Assembly: GCA_934098735.1 (NCBI GenBank)
Contig: CAKOOS010000003.1
Coordinates: 45,007 to 109,006 of the forward strand
Direction: 5' to 3'
Origin: an uncultured Bacilli bacterium
GTDB lineage: Bacteria > Bacillota_I > Bacilli_A > RF39 > UBA660
DNA: 64,000 bases
In this document: positions 35,306 through 44,029 of the stretch, piece by piece
Layout of the letters: every line of letters begins with the position of its first letter
Position numbering within the stretch: the stretch's first letter is position 1
Made by a program: the position numbers and the translations under genes
The notes under the pieces: model-generated
Told to the model about the DNA's origin: nothing
The model's database searches: none
Seen by the model: the letters and a program-made list of their open reading frames with translations, nothing else

Positions 35306-35770
35306 ATGCGTGAAGTAAGTGGATCTACATGGTCATTTCAAATGATAATATTCTTTATGTTGATATTTGCCTGTTTCCTAACCTTAGTTTTAACTTATTC
35401 TAAAGCTTATACAATTAAAAATAGAATGTTATCAATTATTGAAAAATATGAAGGTATTACTCCAGAATCATCAGAAATATTAAATAGTTTTATACTACAA
35501 AAAAGTTATAAGACCACAGCTAAATGTCCGAGTGATGAAAACTGGTATGGGGCTTTAAACTTATCTGGTGATTATGAACGTGTGAATGAAAATACAAATT
35601 ATTATTATTGTTTTAAAGAACAAGAAGCCAATAATGGTAAAATATTTTATAGTATTAAAGTTTTTTATAAATTTAATTTACCCGTTTTAGGTCAAATTAT
35701 GACATATCAAATAGACGGTGATACTAAAACCTTTATAGGAGCAACAAATAGAGTGGGAGGATCAGAATGA
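35306..35770 (+). CDS. TadE-like pseudopilin, copy 2
   Basis: 154 residues, tandem paralogue of the preceding gene. Span at about 10-30, then SYKTTAKCPSDENW, YYYCFKEQEANNG and FYKFNLPVLGQI. Two conserved Cys in each copy suggest one disulfide. The stop overlaps the next ATG. Confidence 0.65.
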   Translation: MREVSGSTWSFQMIIFFMLIFACFLTLVLTYSKAYTIKNRMLSIIEKYEGITPESSEILNSFILQKSYKTTAKCPSDENWYGALNLSGDYERVNENTNYYYCFKEQEANNGKIFYSIKVFYKFNLPVLGQIMTYQIDGDTKTFIGATNRVGGSE

Positions 35771-36756
35771 ATGTAATAGTATCAAATAAATATCAATCTT
35801 TACTTGCTAGTTTAAATATTGATGTTATTAAAAGTATTAATGGAGAATTTTCTGTTGATGACTTAATATCTAATTTTTCTAATTTTTATTATAATAAAAT
35901 GATTATAGATATAACAGCAATAAAAGGATATGAGGATATTAAAGTAATGCAAAATTTATCAATGAATTTTGATATGTCAAAAGTTATATTACTTTTAGAT
36001 GACTCTGAAACCATAAATTCTCCGGTATATATATCTCAGCTTATATCAATGGGAATATATAACTTTACAAATGATGTAAATGCTATTAGTTATTTAATAG
36101 ATAATCCAAATACTTATAAAGATGTAGCTAATTATCATAATGTAAGTGGATTTAAAAGACCAACATTAAACGAAAAGTCTATAGATAATACTAAGGGAAA
36201 AATAGGTCAAAAAATTATTGGTATTAAAAATGTTACTGAACATGCTGGTGCTACGACACTATGTTATTTATTAAAAGAACATCTTGAAAAATCATATAAA
36301 GTAAAAGCCATTGAAGTAGATAAAAATGACTTTGTATATTTTAATGATGATTCACTAGAAAGTACATCAAGTATAGGATTCGGAGATTTATTAAACAAAT
36401 ATAGTAGTTACGATGTTATTCTAGTTGATTTAAATGATGGTAATGTTGAAGAATATTGTCATGATATTATTTATTTGATAGAACCAGGATTAATTCAATT
36501 AAATAAACTTATTAGAAGAGATAATGATATATTTAGAAAATTACAAAATAAAAAAATCATTTTAAATAGAAGTATTTTAGATGATAAAGATGTTACTGAT
36601 TTTGAAAAAGAAAGTGGTAGCAAAGTGTTCTTTAATTTACAAAACTTAGATGATAAATTAGATAATCAACCAATAATTAATAATTTTCTTATTAATTTAG
36701 GTTTTAGTAGAATAGAAAGTGGTAGTGGTTCTGGTATATTTAGTATTTTTAAATAA
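35767..36756 (+). CDS. TadZ/CpaE-like protein with degenerate P-loop
   Basis: 329 residues. The N-terminal half (1-120) looks like an atypical receiver domain (IIDITAIKGYEDIKV, VILLLDDSETINSP). The C-terminal half looks like a MinD/ParA-type fold, as in CpaE/TadZ, which positions the pilus machine. The expected deviant Walker A is replaced by NVTEHAGATTL, without the two Lys. The later VILVDLNDGNVEE and KKIILNRSILDDKDV strands agree with the fold. Probably a non-hydrolysing localisation factor. The identification rests on fold pattern and context rather than a motif. Confidence 0.6.
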   Translation: MNVIVSNKYQSLLASLNIDVIKSINGEFSVDDLISNFSNFYYNKMIIDITAIKGYEDIKVMQNLSMNFDMSKVILLLDDSETINSPVYISQLISMGIYNFTNDVNAISYLIDNPNTYKDVANYHNVSGFKRPTLNEKSIDNTKGKIGQKIIGIKNVTEHAGATTLCYLLKEHLEKSYKVKAIEVDKNDFVYFNDDSLESTSSIGFGDLLNKYSSYDVILVDLNDGNVEEYCHDIIYLIEPGLIQLNKLIRRDNDIFRKLQNKKIILNRSILDDKDVTDFEKESGSKVFFNLQNLDDKLDNQPIINNFLINLGFSRIESGSGSGIFSIFK

Positions 36757-36773
36757 GAAAGTAAGAGGTTATT

Positions 36774-37121
36774 ATGGAATTTTGTAATAAGACAGCTAGA
36801 ATTTGGCAAATAGTAGGTAATGCTTTATTAATATTAAAAATAGCAATTCCTATTTTAATAATTGTATTAGGATCTATTGATTTGGGTAAAGCAGTAATAT
36901 CAAGTGATGATAAGGCAATTAAAAAAAGTGGTAGTGCACTTTTTAAAAGAGTATTTGCAGGAATAATTATCTTTTTTATTCCCACAATTATAAAATTGGC
37001 ATTTAATATGGTATCAGGATTTAATGACGATATAAAAAAAGAATATGATAACTGTATGAATTGCATTACAAGTCCTAATAAAGAATGCGAAGTCTCATCA
37101 GATAAAGATATATACAAATAA
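36774..37121 (+). CDS. VirB2/TrbC-like double-span protein, copy 1
   Basis: 115 residues: two membrane spans (about 15-40 and 60-85) joined by a charged cytoplasmic-type loop with DLGKAVISSDDKAIKKSG, then a Cys-bearing tail (CMNCITSPNKEC). The double-span, small-protein layout is like VirB2/TrbC pilins of type IV secretion systems, but the sequence similarity cannot be tested here. AAGAGG ribosome site. Confidence 0.5.
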   Translation: MEFCNKTARIWQIVGNALLILKIAIPILIIVLGSIDLGKAVISSDDKAIKKSGSALFKRVFAGIIIFFIPTIIKLAFNMVSGFNDDIKKEYDNCMNCITSPNKECEVSSDKDIYK

Positions 37122-37150
37122 TTGACTTTACCATTAAATTAAGGTAAAAT
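37122..37150 (+). promoter_or_regulatory. Strong promoter for the second VirB2-like gene
   Basis: TTGACT (37122-37127), exact 17-bp spacer, TAAAAT (37145-37150), then AAAAGGAGGAG before the ATG at 37179. The gap also contains TTTACC/GGTAAA, a weak hairpin overlapping the promoter. Confidence 0.7.
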
Positions 37151-37178
37151 AAAGTTATGTAAAAGGAGGAGTGTATTT

Positions 37179-37520
37179 ATGTCTATTTGTAGTGACCCAC
37201 AAGCACAAGAAATTTGGTATACTGTTGGAATGTTTTTATTAGTATTTAAAATTGTAATTCCTATTCTATTAATTATATTTGGTATGATTGATTTAGGAAA
37301 GGCAGTAATATCAAGTGATGATAAAGCTGTTTCTAAAGCAGGTAAATCATTATTAAATCGTATAATTGCTGGGGTATGTATTTTCTTTATTCCTACACTT
37401 ATTGGTTTAGTATTTAAAATGGTTGGATCATTTAAAGAAGTAGAAGGTCAATTTGATATCTGCGCTGCATGTGTTAGTAATCCAACTGGTGGTACTTGTT
37501 CAAATGCAGGTAATAATTAA
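37179..37520 (+). CDS. VirB2/TrbC-like double-span protein, copy 2
   Basis: 113 residues and closely similar to copy 1: the loop string DLGKAVISSDDKA is identical, spans fall at the same places, and the tail has CAACVSNPTGGTC. It has its own near-consensus promoter and a full AAAGGAGG ribosome site, so it is probably made in large amounts, like a structural subunit. A terminator follows. Confidence 0.55.
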   Translation: MSICSDPQAQEIWYTVGMFLLVFKIVIPILLIIFGMIDLGKAVISSDDKAVSKAGKSLLNRIIAGVCIFFIPTLIGLVFKMVGSFKEVEGQFDICAACVSNPTGGTCSNAGNN

Positions 37521-37531
37521 ATAAAATGATT

Positions 37532-37562
37532 AAAATTTAGTTTAGAAAAACTAAATTTTTTT
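37532..37562 (+). terminator. Terminator of the Tad-like locus
   Basis: 12-bp perfect stem AAAATTTAGTTT (37532-37543) with AAACTAAATTTT (37548-37559), tetraloop AGAA, followed by T. Confidence 0.85.
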
Positions 37563-37681
37563 TGTGATTAAGTAAAATAGCTTTCTTATAAAGACTAACA
37601 ATTAATTAAAATTATTTGATTATTATTAAAAAACAAATGAAGTAATGTTTATTTTGTATAAAATGGTATTTTAATAACAAA

Positions 37682-37709
37682 AAAAATAATGCACAATGGC
37701 ATTATTTTT
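37682..37709 (-). terminator. Terminator after the Ser/Thr/Asn-rich surface protein gene
   Basis: 11-bp stem AAAAATAATGC (37682-37692) with GCATTATTTTT (37699-37709), 6-base loop; T run on the minus strand. Overlaps the stop codon. Confidence 0.75.
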
Positions 37710-39207
37710 CTCTGTCTTCATATTCACCAGTGTATTCATAACCACTAAGTGTTTTTGAAGTACTCCATTTATAAGTAGGGATTCTATGAACCCAAACTGT
37801 TTCAGTTCTTTTATCTGTTTTTGTATAATTAGTGTATTTACTAGCATTTTCACTTAAATCTCTAACACAGTAATCTAAATCTGTATAAGTAACATTAAAT
37901 TTAAATGGAACTAAATATACACTCTTACCTAAATTGCTAGCATAATATAAATCTACATTATTGTGGTTTCTATAATTGATTGTAACTTGTGTTCTATAAA
38001 CACCGCCAGATTTATATGCATCACTTAAGCTATAACTAAAGTTTGAACTTGTAAGAGATGATCTTCTAAATGATGATGCATCAGTTAAATTAACATTATA
38101 TTTACCGGTATTACCAGTCATATAAAGGTTACTAGTATCAATATACTTTTGATAGTCAGCAGTTATTTTAAAATATGAGCTTCCTGAAATTTTAACATTA
38201 TCAATATTGCTTGGCAAGTCTAACATTTGTAATTCATAAGAATAAGTTCTAGCATTCATGTCTTCAGTTACATAACTTGTAGTATAATATGTTTTTGTTC
38301 TATTTTTACAGAAATTATAAGTTGTTTCTGTAGTACTTTTGTTTTCAGCACCAGTTGCATTTGATTTACCGTCTTTCCAATCAGACCATTTAACAAATTT
38401 ATAATATCTTACCTTAGATGGTGTAGGAGTAGGATCTGGTTCTGGTGTTGGATTATTATTGTTGTTATTGTTATTATTATTGTTGTTGTTGTTATTGTTA
38501 CAATTTGATGAACAACATGTACTTGAACAACTTATTTTAATATTAACTGTTGTTTTGACAGTAGTTGTGACAGATGATGTTGTAGTTCCAGTATATCTAT
38601 TTGATGAGCTAGAACTGCTTGATGAACTTGTATTTGAACCAGTACTTGAATTATTTCTATTTGAAGTACTTGTATTTGAACCATTGTTATTAGTTGTTGT
38701 TGAATCATCAACTATAACATCTGATTTAGTTCCATTATCGCTATTACATGTTCCATTTGCTGTACATGTAGCAGAGTTTTCAATTGTAGTAACAATAAAG
38801 TCTGATTTATCACCACAGGTTAAGCTAACTTTTAAAGCATAATTACCATCAGCTGTTTTAGTAGCTTGAACATAACTTAAATCAGTATCACAAGTCTTAC
38901 CATCATTAGTAAAATCAATTAATAATTTTTGATTGATCATTTGAGTTAAAGTAAGTTTTTCAGTACTTCCAACTTTTTCAGGTAATTTTGATGGTGTAAA
39001 ATATTCAAAAGCAGCTGTTTTCATATTTGTAATATTTGTAATATAATCACTATTACTATTTGCAAGTAAACCACTACCATTAGTTTTATTCTTGGTAATT
39101 CTGGTAAATAACCAACCAGCTAAGAAAACTATAACTGCTAAAATCACTAATTTAATTAAAAGTGATCCCCAATTTAAACTTAAATTCTTATTTCCTTCTT
39201 CGTACAT
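37702..39207 (-). CDS. Membrane-anchored Ser/Thr/Asn-rich surface protein
   Basis: 501 residues: N-terminal anchor (about 15-35), a domain with paired Cys (GKTCDTDLS, SLTCGDKSD, CTANGTCNSD), a long Ser/Thr/Asn stalk with CSSTCCSSNC and a run of 16 Asn, a Pro-rich hinge (PTPEPDPTPTPS), then a beta-rich C-terminal domain. The Asn run and stalk suggest a wall-spanning spacer presenting the C-terminal domain. No enzymatic motif seen. It converges on the Tad-like locus and has its own strong promoter, so any link to that locus is only positional. Confidence 0.65.
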   Translation of the reverse strand: MYEEGNKNLSLNWGSLLIKLVILAVIVFLAGWLFTRITKNKTNGSGLLANSNSDYITNITNMKTAAFEYFTPSKLPEKVGSTEKLTLTQMINQKLLIDFTNDGKTCDTDLSYVQATKTADGNYALKVSLTCGDKSDFIVTTIENSATCTANGTCNSDNGTKSDVIVDDSTTTNNNGSNTSTSNRNNSSTGSNTSSSSSSSSSNRYTGTTTSSVTTTVKTTVNIKISCSSTCCSSNCNNNNNNNNNNNNNNNNPTPEPDPTPTPSKVRYYKFVKWSDWKDGKSNATGAENKSTTETTYNFCKNRTKTYYTTSYVTEDMNARTYSYELQMLDLPSNIDNVKISGSSYFKITADYQKYIDTSNLYMTGNTGKYNVNLTDASSFRRSSLTSSNFSYSLSDAYKSGGVYRTQVTINYRNHNNVDLYYASNLGKSVYLVPFKFNVTYTDLDYCVRDLSENASKYTNYTKTDKRTETVWVHRIPTYKWSTSKTLSGYEYTGEYEDREK

Positions 39208-39256
39208 ATTCGTACCCCCTTCATTTGGAAAATCTTTTCTCCTTTAAGACGCCATT

Positions 39257-39285
39257 ATTTTACCATAATTATATGTATATGTCAA
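39257..39285 (-). promoter_or_regulatory. Promoter for the Ser/Thr/Asn-rich surface protein gene
   Basis: Minus-strand TTGACA (39285-39280), 17-bp spacer, TAAAAT (39262-39257). Consensus -35 and spacing; the start codon is about 50 bases downstream with a GAAGGGGG ribosome site. Confidence 0.7.
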
Positions 39286-39334
39286 ACATAATATAATGGT
39301 TAAAGTCTATGTTTACGGCATATTTTGTAAACAA

Positions 39335-39363
39335 TTGACAAAAACAAATGTTTGTGATAAACT
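39335..39363 (+). promoter_or_regulatory. uvrA promoter with an internal dyad
   Basis: TTGACA (39335-39340), 17-bp spacer, TAAACT (39358-39363). The spacer contains AAAC-AAAT-GTTT (39342-39353), a dyad in a classic operator position. Confidence 0.55.
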
Positions 39364-39420
39364 TTTTTCGTATTTATTTTTTTAATTGTGTTAAAATACT
39401 AAAGAAAAACGAGGTGTAAA

Positions 39421-42234
39421 ATGACTAATACAGATAAAATAATTATAAAGGGAGCAAGAGAAAATAATTTAAAAAATGTTGATTTAGAAATACCTAAAAA
39501 TAAACTAGTTGTAATGACTGGAGTATCAGGTAGTGGCAAAAGTAGCTTAGCCTTTGACACTATTTATGCTGAAGGTCAAAGAAGATATGTTGAAAGCCTA
39601 TCAGCCTATGCAAGACAGTTTATTGGTGTAAGTGAAAAACCAGATGTTGATTCTATCGAAGGATTAAGTCCATCAATATCAATTGACCAAAAATCAACAA
39701 ACAAAAATCCTCGCTCAACTGTTGGAACAATTACAGAGATTTATGATTATTTAAGATTATTATTTGCAAGAATTGGTAAACCTTACTGTCCAACTCATCA
39801 TATTCCCATAAAAAGTCAAAGTATTGAAGAAATGACTAATAAAGTGATGGAGTATACTGGTAAAAATGTAACAATATTAGCTCCGATAGTACACGGAGAA
39901 AAAGGTACTCACAAAGATCTATTTGATGAATTAAGAAAAGAAGGCTATTCTAAAGTTCGTGTAAATGGAAAAATAATGAGTTTAAATGAAGAAATAACAT
40001 TAGAAAAAAATATTAAAGATAATATAGAAATAGTAATAGATAAAATAACGGTAGATAAAGAAGAATATGGTCGAATTTTTGAAGCTATTGAAGCTAGTAC
40101 TAAGAAGGCAGATGGCAAAGTTGTTTTAGCTTTGGATGAAGAAGAAGTATTTATGAGTGAAAAGTATGCTTGTAAAATATGTAATTATTCAATCGGAGAG
40201 TTAGAGCCTAGAATGTTTTCTTTTAATGCACCTTATGGAGCTTGTCCAGAATGTAAAGGTTTAGGAACAAAACTTCATATTAGCAAAGAACTTTTAATAC
40301 CAGATCAAAATAAGTCAATTGTAGAAGGGGCTATAACAGCGATAAGTATGGATTCAAATACTTATTTTACTCAAATTGAAACTGTTTGTAATCACTATGA
40401 TATAAATATGTATGCTCCGATAAAAGATATACCAGAAGAAAAGTTAAATTACATATTGTATGGAACTAGTGAAATATTAGAATTTAATTATGTTTCTAAA
40501 AATGGAAATACTCGTAGTACAAAAGGATTTTATGAAGGAGTTATTCCGTCACTAGAACGTAGATATGTCGAAACTAAAAGTGGATGGATTAGGGACTGGT
40601 TATCAGGATTTATGGTTGAAACTGAATGTCCTGTTTGTAAAGGTAAGCGTTTACAAAAGTCAGTTTTATCAATATATATAGATGATAAAAATATTTATGA
40701 TATGACTAATATGTCTATAAGTGATTTATTAGATTTTATGAAAAAATTAAAATTAAATAATGAAGAAAAAGAGATAAGTAATTTAATTTTAAAAGAGATT
40801 GTTTCTAGATTAGAATTTTTAAATAATGTAGGTTTATCATATTTAACATTAACTAGAAGTGCTGGCACATTATCTGGGGGAGAAGCTCAAAGAATAAGAC
40901 TTGCAACTCAAATAGGATCAAAATTATCTGGAGTTTTATATGTTTTAGATGAACCAAGTATTGGTCTTCATCAAAAAGATAATGAAAAATTAATTAATTC
41001 TTTAAAAGAAATGCGAGATTTAGGAAATTCACTAATTGTTGTAGAACACGACACAGATACAATGTTAGCAGCAGATTATTTAGTTGATGTAGGACCTGGT
41101 GCTGGAGAATTTGGTGGTAATATTATGGCTGCTGGTACCCCAGAAGAAGTTATGAAAAATCCTAATAGTTTAACTGGAAAATATTTAAGTGGAAAAGAAA
41201 AAATTGAAGTTCCAAAGCAAAGAAGAAAAGGTAATGGTTTAAAAATTACTATTAAAGGTGCTAAAGAAAATAATTTAAAAAATATTAATGTTGATATTCC
41301 TCTTAATAAACTTGTCTTAGTAACTGGAGTTTCTGGATCAGGAAAATCATCTTTAATAAATGAAATACTTTATAAAAAAGTTGCAAGTGAAATAAATAAA
41401 AGTAAAGTAGTTCCAGGAAAATATAAGGAAATACTAGGCCTTGAAAATATTGACAAAGTAGTTCAAATAACTCAAGATGCAATTGGGAGAACACCACGCA
41501 GTAATCCTGCCACTTATGTAGGTGTATTTGATGATATCAGAGATTTATTTGCTACTACAAAAGAAGCAAAAATGCGAGGATATGATAAAAGTAGATTTTC
41601 ATTTAATGTTAAAGGTGGCAGATGTGAAAATTGTTGGGGTGATGGTGTTAAGAAAATTGAAATGCACTTTTTAGCCGATGTTTATGTACCATGTGATGTT
41701 TGTAAAGGAAAAAGATACAATAGAGAAACTCTTGAAATTAAATATAAAGGCAAAAATATTAGCGATGTTTTAGATATGCGTGTAAGTGAAGCTCTTGACT
41801 TTTTTCAAAATGTTCCCAAAATATATAATAAACTTAAAGTCATGATGGATGTTGGTTTGTCTTATATAAAATTGGGCCAATCAGCACCAACCTTATCAGG
41901 GGGAGAAGCAGGAAGAGTAAAACTTGCTAAAGAATTACAGAAAAAAGCAACAGGTAAATCATTATTTATTTTAGATGAACCAACGACTGGGTTACATTCA
42001 GACGATATCAAGAAATTATTAGTAATACTAAATAGAATAGTAGATAATGGCGATACAGTTATAGTAATTGAACATAATTTGGATGTTATAAAAGTTGCTG
42101 ACTACATAATTGATTTAGGCCCAGATGGAGGAAAATATGGAGGAAAAGTTGTAGCTACTGGAACTCCAGAAGAAGTTGCTAAATGTAAAAATTCATATAC
42201 TGGAGAATTTTTAGCTAAAATATTAAAACAATAG
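39421..42234 (+). CDS. uvrA: Excinuclease ABC subunit UvrA
   Basis: 937-residue DNA damage-recognition ATPase of nucleotide excision repair. It has two ABC modules, each with Walker A (TGVSGSGKSSL at both 35-45 and later), the UvrB-binding region, zinc-binding CxxC pairs (CKIC with CPEC, CPVC, CENC with CDVC) and two signature/Walker B sets (LSGGEAQRIRLA, VLDEPSIGLH; LSGGEAGRVKLA, ILDEPTTGLH). Full normal length and all motifs intact. No uvrB or uvrC nearby. GAGG precedes the ATG. Confidence 0.98.
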   Translation: MTNTDKIIIKGARENNLKNVDLEIPKNKLVVMTGVSGSGKSSLAFDTIYAEGQRRYVESLSAYARQFIGVSEKPDVDSIEGLSPSISIDQKSTNKNPRSTVGTITEIYDYLRLLFARIGKPYCPTHHIPIKSQSIEEMTNKVMEYTGKNVTILAPIVHGEKGTHKDLFDELRKEGYSKVRVNGKIMSLNEEITLEKNIKDNIEIVIDKITVDKEEYGRIFEAIEASTKKADGKVVLALDEEEVFMSEKYACKICNYSIGELEPRMFSFNAPYGACPECKGLGTKLHISKELLIPDQNKSIVEGAITAISMDSNTYFTQIETVCNHYDINMYAPIKDIPEEKLNYILYGTSEILEFNYVSKNGNTRSTKGFYEGVIPSLERRYVETKSGWIRDWLSGFMVETECPVCKGKRLQKSVLSIYIDDKNIYDMTNMSISDLLDFMKKLKLNNEEKEISNLILKEIVSRLEFLNNVGLSYLTLTRSAGTLSGGEAQRIRLATQIGSKLSGVLYVLDEPSIGLHQKDNEKLINSLKEMRDLGNSLIVVEHDTDTMLAADYLVDVGPGAGEFGGNIMAAGTPEEVMKNPNSLTGKYLSGKEKIEVPKQRRKGNGLKITIKGAKENNLKNINVDIPLNKLVLVTGVSGSGKSSLINEILYKKVASEINKSKVVPGKYKEILGLENIDKVVQITQDAIGRTPRSNPATYVGVFDDIRDLFATTKEAKMRGYDKSRFSFNVKGGRCENCWGDGVKKIEMHFLADVYVPCDVCKGKRYNRETLEIKYKGKNISDVLDMRVSEALDFFQNVPKIYNKLKVMMDVGLSYIKLGQSAPTLSGGEAGRVKLAKELQKKATGKSLFILDEPTTGLHSDDIKKLLVILNRIVDNGDTVIVIEHNLDVIKVADYIIDLGPDGGKYGGKVVATGTPEEVAKCKNSYTGEFLAKILKQ

Positions 42235-42279
42235 CATTATTATCTAAATATTGATATAATAAAACCGGAGAGTGAATAA

Positions 42280-43089
42280 ATGAATCGATATATTTTTACA
42301 ATTGGAAATTTTAAAGTAGAGTGGTATTCTGTTTTAATATTAATCGGTGCCATGATAGGTATAACAATGATCTTAAAAGAAGGAAAAAGATACAAATATT
42401 CAACAGATTTTACTTTTAATTTATGCTTTTGGGCTATTTTAGCTGGAATAGTTGGAGCAAGAATATATTATGTTTTGTTTAACTTAAAGTTATATAATAG
42501 CTTTTGGGAAATATTTAAAATATGGGAAGGGGGACTTGCCATTCATGGTGGCCTTATTGTTGGATTGATTGTGGTTCTTCTTTACTGCCATAAATACAAC
42601 ATAAGGGCTATTAGAATGCTTGATTTTATCGCTCCGGCTTTACTTCTAGCTCAAGGTATTGGTAGATGGGGAAATTTTTTTAATAGTGAAGCTCATGGTG
42701 CTGCAACAACACTTGCTCATTTAGAAAGCTTGCACATTCCAAAGTTTATAATAGATGGAATGAACATTAATGGAATATATTATACACCAACATTTTTATA
42801 TGAATCTATTTGGTGTTTTCTAGGCCTTATTTTAATTTTAATAATAAGAAGAATTAAAATTACTAAGATAGGACAACCATTTGCTTTTTATCTAATGTGG
42901 TATGGAGCTGGAAGATTCTTTATTGAAAGAATGCGTACTGATTCATTAATGCTAGGTGGCTTTAAAATAGCACAAATTGTTTCTATTTTAATGGTAATCG
43001 TAGGCTTTTTAATTATAATGATTACAAGTCGAAAGGGCCGATATGAAGATTTATATAACCAAGATGAAAACGAAGTAATTCATTTTTAA
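42280..43089 (+). CDS. lgt: Prolipoprotein diacylglyceryl transferase
   Basis: 269-residue integral membrane enzyme that transfers diacylglycerol from phosphatidylglycerol to the lipobox Cys of preprolipoproteins. Family features: GGLAIHGGLIVG, the signature GRWGNFFNSEAHG, and the late GAGRFFIERMRTDSL; about seven spans. It lies 45 bases after uvrA and 12 bases before trxB, and lgt-trxB neighbours are common in Bacillota. Confidence 0.97.
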   Translation: MNRYIFTIGNFKVEWYSVLILIGAMIGITMILKEGKRYKYSTDFTFNLCFWAILAGIVGARIYYVLFNLKLYNSFWEIFKIWEGGLAIHGGLIVGLIVVLLYCHKYNIRAIRMLDFIAPALLLAQGIGRWGNFFNSEAHGAATTLAHLESLHIPKFIIDGMNINGIYYTPTFLYESIWCFLGLILILIIRRIKITKIGQPFAFYLMWYGAGRFFIERMRTDSLMLGGFKIAQIVSILMVIVGFLIIMITSRKGRYEDLYNQDENEVIHF

Positions 43090-43101
43090 GGAGACATTAT
43101 T

Positions 43102-43971
43102 ATGTATGATATAATTATAATTGGAATGGGGATAAGTGGTATAACTGCAGCAATATATGCCAAAAGAAGTAACAAAAAAGTTTTACTTATTGATAAAGGT
43201 ACTCCGGGAGGATTGCTAAATAAAATTGATAAAATAAGTAATTATCCAGGTTTAATCGATATAAGTGGTCCTGAATTTGCAGATATATTAGAAAAACAAG
43301 TTAAATCCTTTGATATTCCATATATTCTTGAAGAAGTTATAGATATTGATTTAGAAAAAAAGATTGTAAAAACTAAAAATAATCAATATGAAGGAACAAA
43401 AATAATTTTAGCTATGGGAAGAAAGCCAAAATATTTAGGCTTAGATAACGAACAAGAATTAATTGGAAAGGGCGTATCTTCATGTGCTTTATGTGATGCC
43501 TTTTTCTATAAAGATAAAAATGTAGCAGTTGTTGGAACTGGAAATAGTGCTTTAAGTGAAGCTTTATATCTAGCAAATATTGCAAGCCTCGTTTATATAA
43601 TAAACCGCCGAGATGGTTTTAGAGGCGAAGATATGTTAGTTCAAGAAATAAAAAATAATCCTAAAATAAAAATCATTTATAATGCCAACATAATAAGTAT
43701 GAATGAAGAAAATAATAAACTTAAATCAATAGATTTAGATAATAAAGAAAATATTTTAGTAGATGGGGTTTTCGTTTATATAGGTAACAAACCCGCTACA
43801 GAGTTTATTGATAAAAAAATACTTGATGGTGATGGATATGTTAAAGTAAACGAAAAGTTTGAAACAGAAATACCTGGTATATATGCTATAGGAGATATAA
43901 TAAAAAAAGATGTTTATCAACTTGTTACAGCGGCATCCGATGGTGCAAGAGTTATATATAATATGAAATAG
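43102..43971 (+). CDS. trxB: Thioredoxin reductase
   Basis: 289-residue FAD/NADPH enzyme reducing thioredoxin. FAD-binding GMGISGITAAIYA near the start, redox pair C128-A-L-C131 (usually CATC), NADPH-binding VGTGNSA (144-150) and the C-terminal AIGDI motif. Slightly shorter than typical (about 305-315). A distant flavin reductase of the same family with another partner is possible. Ends at a perfect terminator. Confidence 0.92.
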   Translation: MYDIIIIGMGISGITAAIYAKRSNKKVLLIDKGTPGGLLNKIDKISNYPGLIDISGPEFADILEKQVKSFDIPYILEEVIDIDLEKKIVKTKNNQYEGTKIILAMGRKPKYLGLDNEQELIGKGVSSCALCDAFFYKDKNVAVVGTGNSALSEALYLANIASLVYIINRRDGFRGEDMLVQEIKNNPKIKIIYNANIISMNEENNKLKSIDLDNKENILVDGVFVYIGNKPATEFIDKKILDGDGYVKVNEKFETEIPGIYAIGDIIKKDVYQLVTAASDGARVIYNMK

Positions 43972-43992
43972 AAGTGAAAACTTCTTTTTTTT
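43971..43992 (+). terminator. trxB terminator
   Basis: Stem GAAGT/ACTTC with GAAA tetraloop (43971-43984) and a run of T from 43985. Confidence 0.85.
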
Positions 43993-44029
43993 AATGCTTT
44001 ATGATAAAATAAACCCAGGAAGTGATACC

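Noticed and set aside
36749..37117. Minus-strand 122-codon ORF opposite the VirB2-like gene
   Set aside because: Overlaps a gene with promoter, ribosome site and a close paralogue next door; it is the antisense frame.
38455..38505. Trinucleotide tract as a possible phase-variation microsatellite
   Set aside because: The tract is a run of Asn codons; changes by whole codons would not shift the frame, and codons are mixed AAC/AAT, so slippage is less likely.
38459..38842. Plus-strand ORF rich in Leu opposite the Asn-rich surface protein gene
   Set aside because: It is the antisense shadow of the Asn run and Ser/Thr stalk of the real minus-strand gene; no ribosome site or promoter.
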